Part shown: piece by piece, positions 6,208-6,600 of the stretch | Layout: every line of letters begins with the position of its first letter | Numbering within the stretch: the first letter of the stretch is position 1 | Notes under the pieces: generated by a model | What the model was told of the DNA's origin: nothing | Database searches by the model: none | What the model saw: only the letters and a program-made list of their open reading frames with translations | Source of the DNA: Clostridia bacterium | GTDB lineage: Bacteria; Bacillota; Clostridia; Oscillospirales; Butyricicoccaceae | DNA: 6,600 nt | Direction of reading: 5' to 3' | Assembly (NCBI GenBank): GCA_017556565.1 | Contig: JAFYMQ010000206.1 | Span: 1 to 6,600 of the forward strand | Made by a program: the position numbers and the translations under genes

Positions 6208-6600
6208 AAACATCCCTCCGATCTTGCACACAGTATGGCAGCACCAAGCGCGTTATCTCCGCCAAGACCATGCTGTGCAAAATATACATCATCCATACCA
6301 TCAAATGCGTTCTGGATAAAACTGCACACGGAAACTCCGCCCGATACCAGCACGGGCAGTTTGCGCATATCAAGCATCTGTTCGGTAGCTTTTTTGACCG
6401 AGTATGCAACAGTATTGAGGGTAAATGCGCAAATATCCGATGCGCTCTCCTCTGCCGCTGCCATAGCTTTTATTTTGTTCTCTATGCCTGACAGCGAAAA
6501 ATATCCGTCAAGCACTTTTACTCTGTGAAAGTCACGGCAGGAAGACTGCAAAGCCGCTTTTTCGACATACGGGCCTGCAGGAAAATCCATGCCAAGCGCA
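6204..6600 (-). CDS. TsaD/Kae1-like protein (peptidase M22 family), C-terminal part
   Basis: Only the last 131 codons are in the window; the start lies beyond position 6600. Seen: GMDFPAGPYVEKAA near the visible start, matching the 'G-x-x-YPGGPxxE' segment of the family; FSLSGIENK (from about residue 35 of the visible part), like 'FSFSGLKT'; VLVSGGVS (about 84-91), the 'vvaGGVaaN' nucleotide-binding loop; and GGDNALGAAILCAR near the C-terminus, carrying the conserved DN-A. These belong to the ASKHA fold of TsaD/Kae1, whose true members make the t6A modification of tRNA. Two things argue against this being the housekeeping TsaD: the protein stops almost at once after the DNA motif, where TsaD runs on for about 30-40 residues, and the Asn of 'GGVaaN' is absent. 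A Kae1-like paralogue of unknown role is more likely. It overlaps xseA by 4 nt. Confidence 0.72.
   Translation of the reverse strand, partial: ALGMDFPAGPYVEKAALQSSCRDFHRVKVLDGYFSLSGIENKIKAMAAAEESASDICAFTLNTVAYSVKKATEQMLDMRKLPVLVSGGVSVCSFIQNAFDGMDDVYFAQHGLGGDNALGAAILCARSEGCL
6208..6219 (-). promoter_or_regulatory. Ribosome binding site that fixes the xseA start
   Basis: On the minus strand GGAGGGATGTTT precedes the ATG at 6207. The GGAGGG is six bases away, the right distance for that ATG. It is directly against the ATG at 6213 and lies inside the reading frame from the GTG at 6231, so those longer starts are unlikely. Confidence 0.85.

Noticed and set aside
6208..6231. Longer XseA start at the GTG at 6231 or the ATG at 6213
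   Set aside because: The GGAGGG ribosome site lies inside or directly against these starts; only the ATG at 6207 has proper spacing and family alignment.
1..6600. Novel defence, CRISPR, toxin-antitoxin or mobile system
   Set aside because: No direct repeats, transposase, integrase or unfamiliar coding region was found; every stretch is explained by conserved housekeeping genes.

Overview
This 6.6 kb window is a tightly packed block of housekeeping genes, all read from the minus strand (right to left). In transcription order they are: the 3' end of a TsaD/Kae1-like (peptidase M22 family) gene, xseA, xseB, ispA, a 96-nt gap, dxs, nadK, argR, and the 5' third of recN, which runs off the left edge. 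The order xseA-xseB-ispA-dxs-...-argR-recN is the classic Firmicutes arrangement (compare Bacillus subtilis yqiB-yqiC-yqiD-dxs-yqxC-ahrC-recN). NadK between dxs and argR and a Kae1-like gene before xseA point to Clostridia, probably Ruminococcus or a relative in the Oscillospiraceae. The moderate GC content, strong AGGAGG-type ribosome binding sites and ArgR-type repressor fit this. The genus is an inference from gene order and protein style, not from any search.

Right block (3907-6600): the Kae1-like gene, xseA, xseB and ispA overlap end to start by 4, 11 and 4 nt, so they look like one translationally coupled transcript. XseA and XseB form exonuclease VII. IspA makes farnesyl diphosphate, the precursor for undecaprenyl phosphate and other isoprenoids.

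Gap (3811-3906): the only non-coding stretch of any size. It holds a perfect 13-bp hairpin just after the ispA stop, a good promoter match for dxs whose -35 starts at the foot of that hairpin, and a near-perfect ARG-box-like palindrome over the promoter.

Left block (1-3810): dxs (first step of the MEP pathway), nadK (NADP supply), argR (arginine-responsive repressor) and recN (double-strand break repair ATPase), with overlaps or gaps of 12 nt or less. IspA and Dxs act in one route: Dxs feeds the MEP pathway and IspA condenses its C5 products. NadK supplies the NADP(H) that the MEP pathway uses.

No mobile element, CRISPR, RNA gene or new defence system was seen. The points worth a second look are the possible ArgR control of the dxs-nadK-argR-recN operon, unusual residues in the Dxs active site, the missing tlyA gene, and the Kae1-like paralogue next to exonuclease VII. 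Several start codons are best moved inward from the longest possible reading frame (xseA, dxs).
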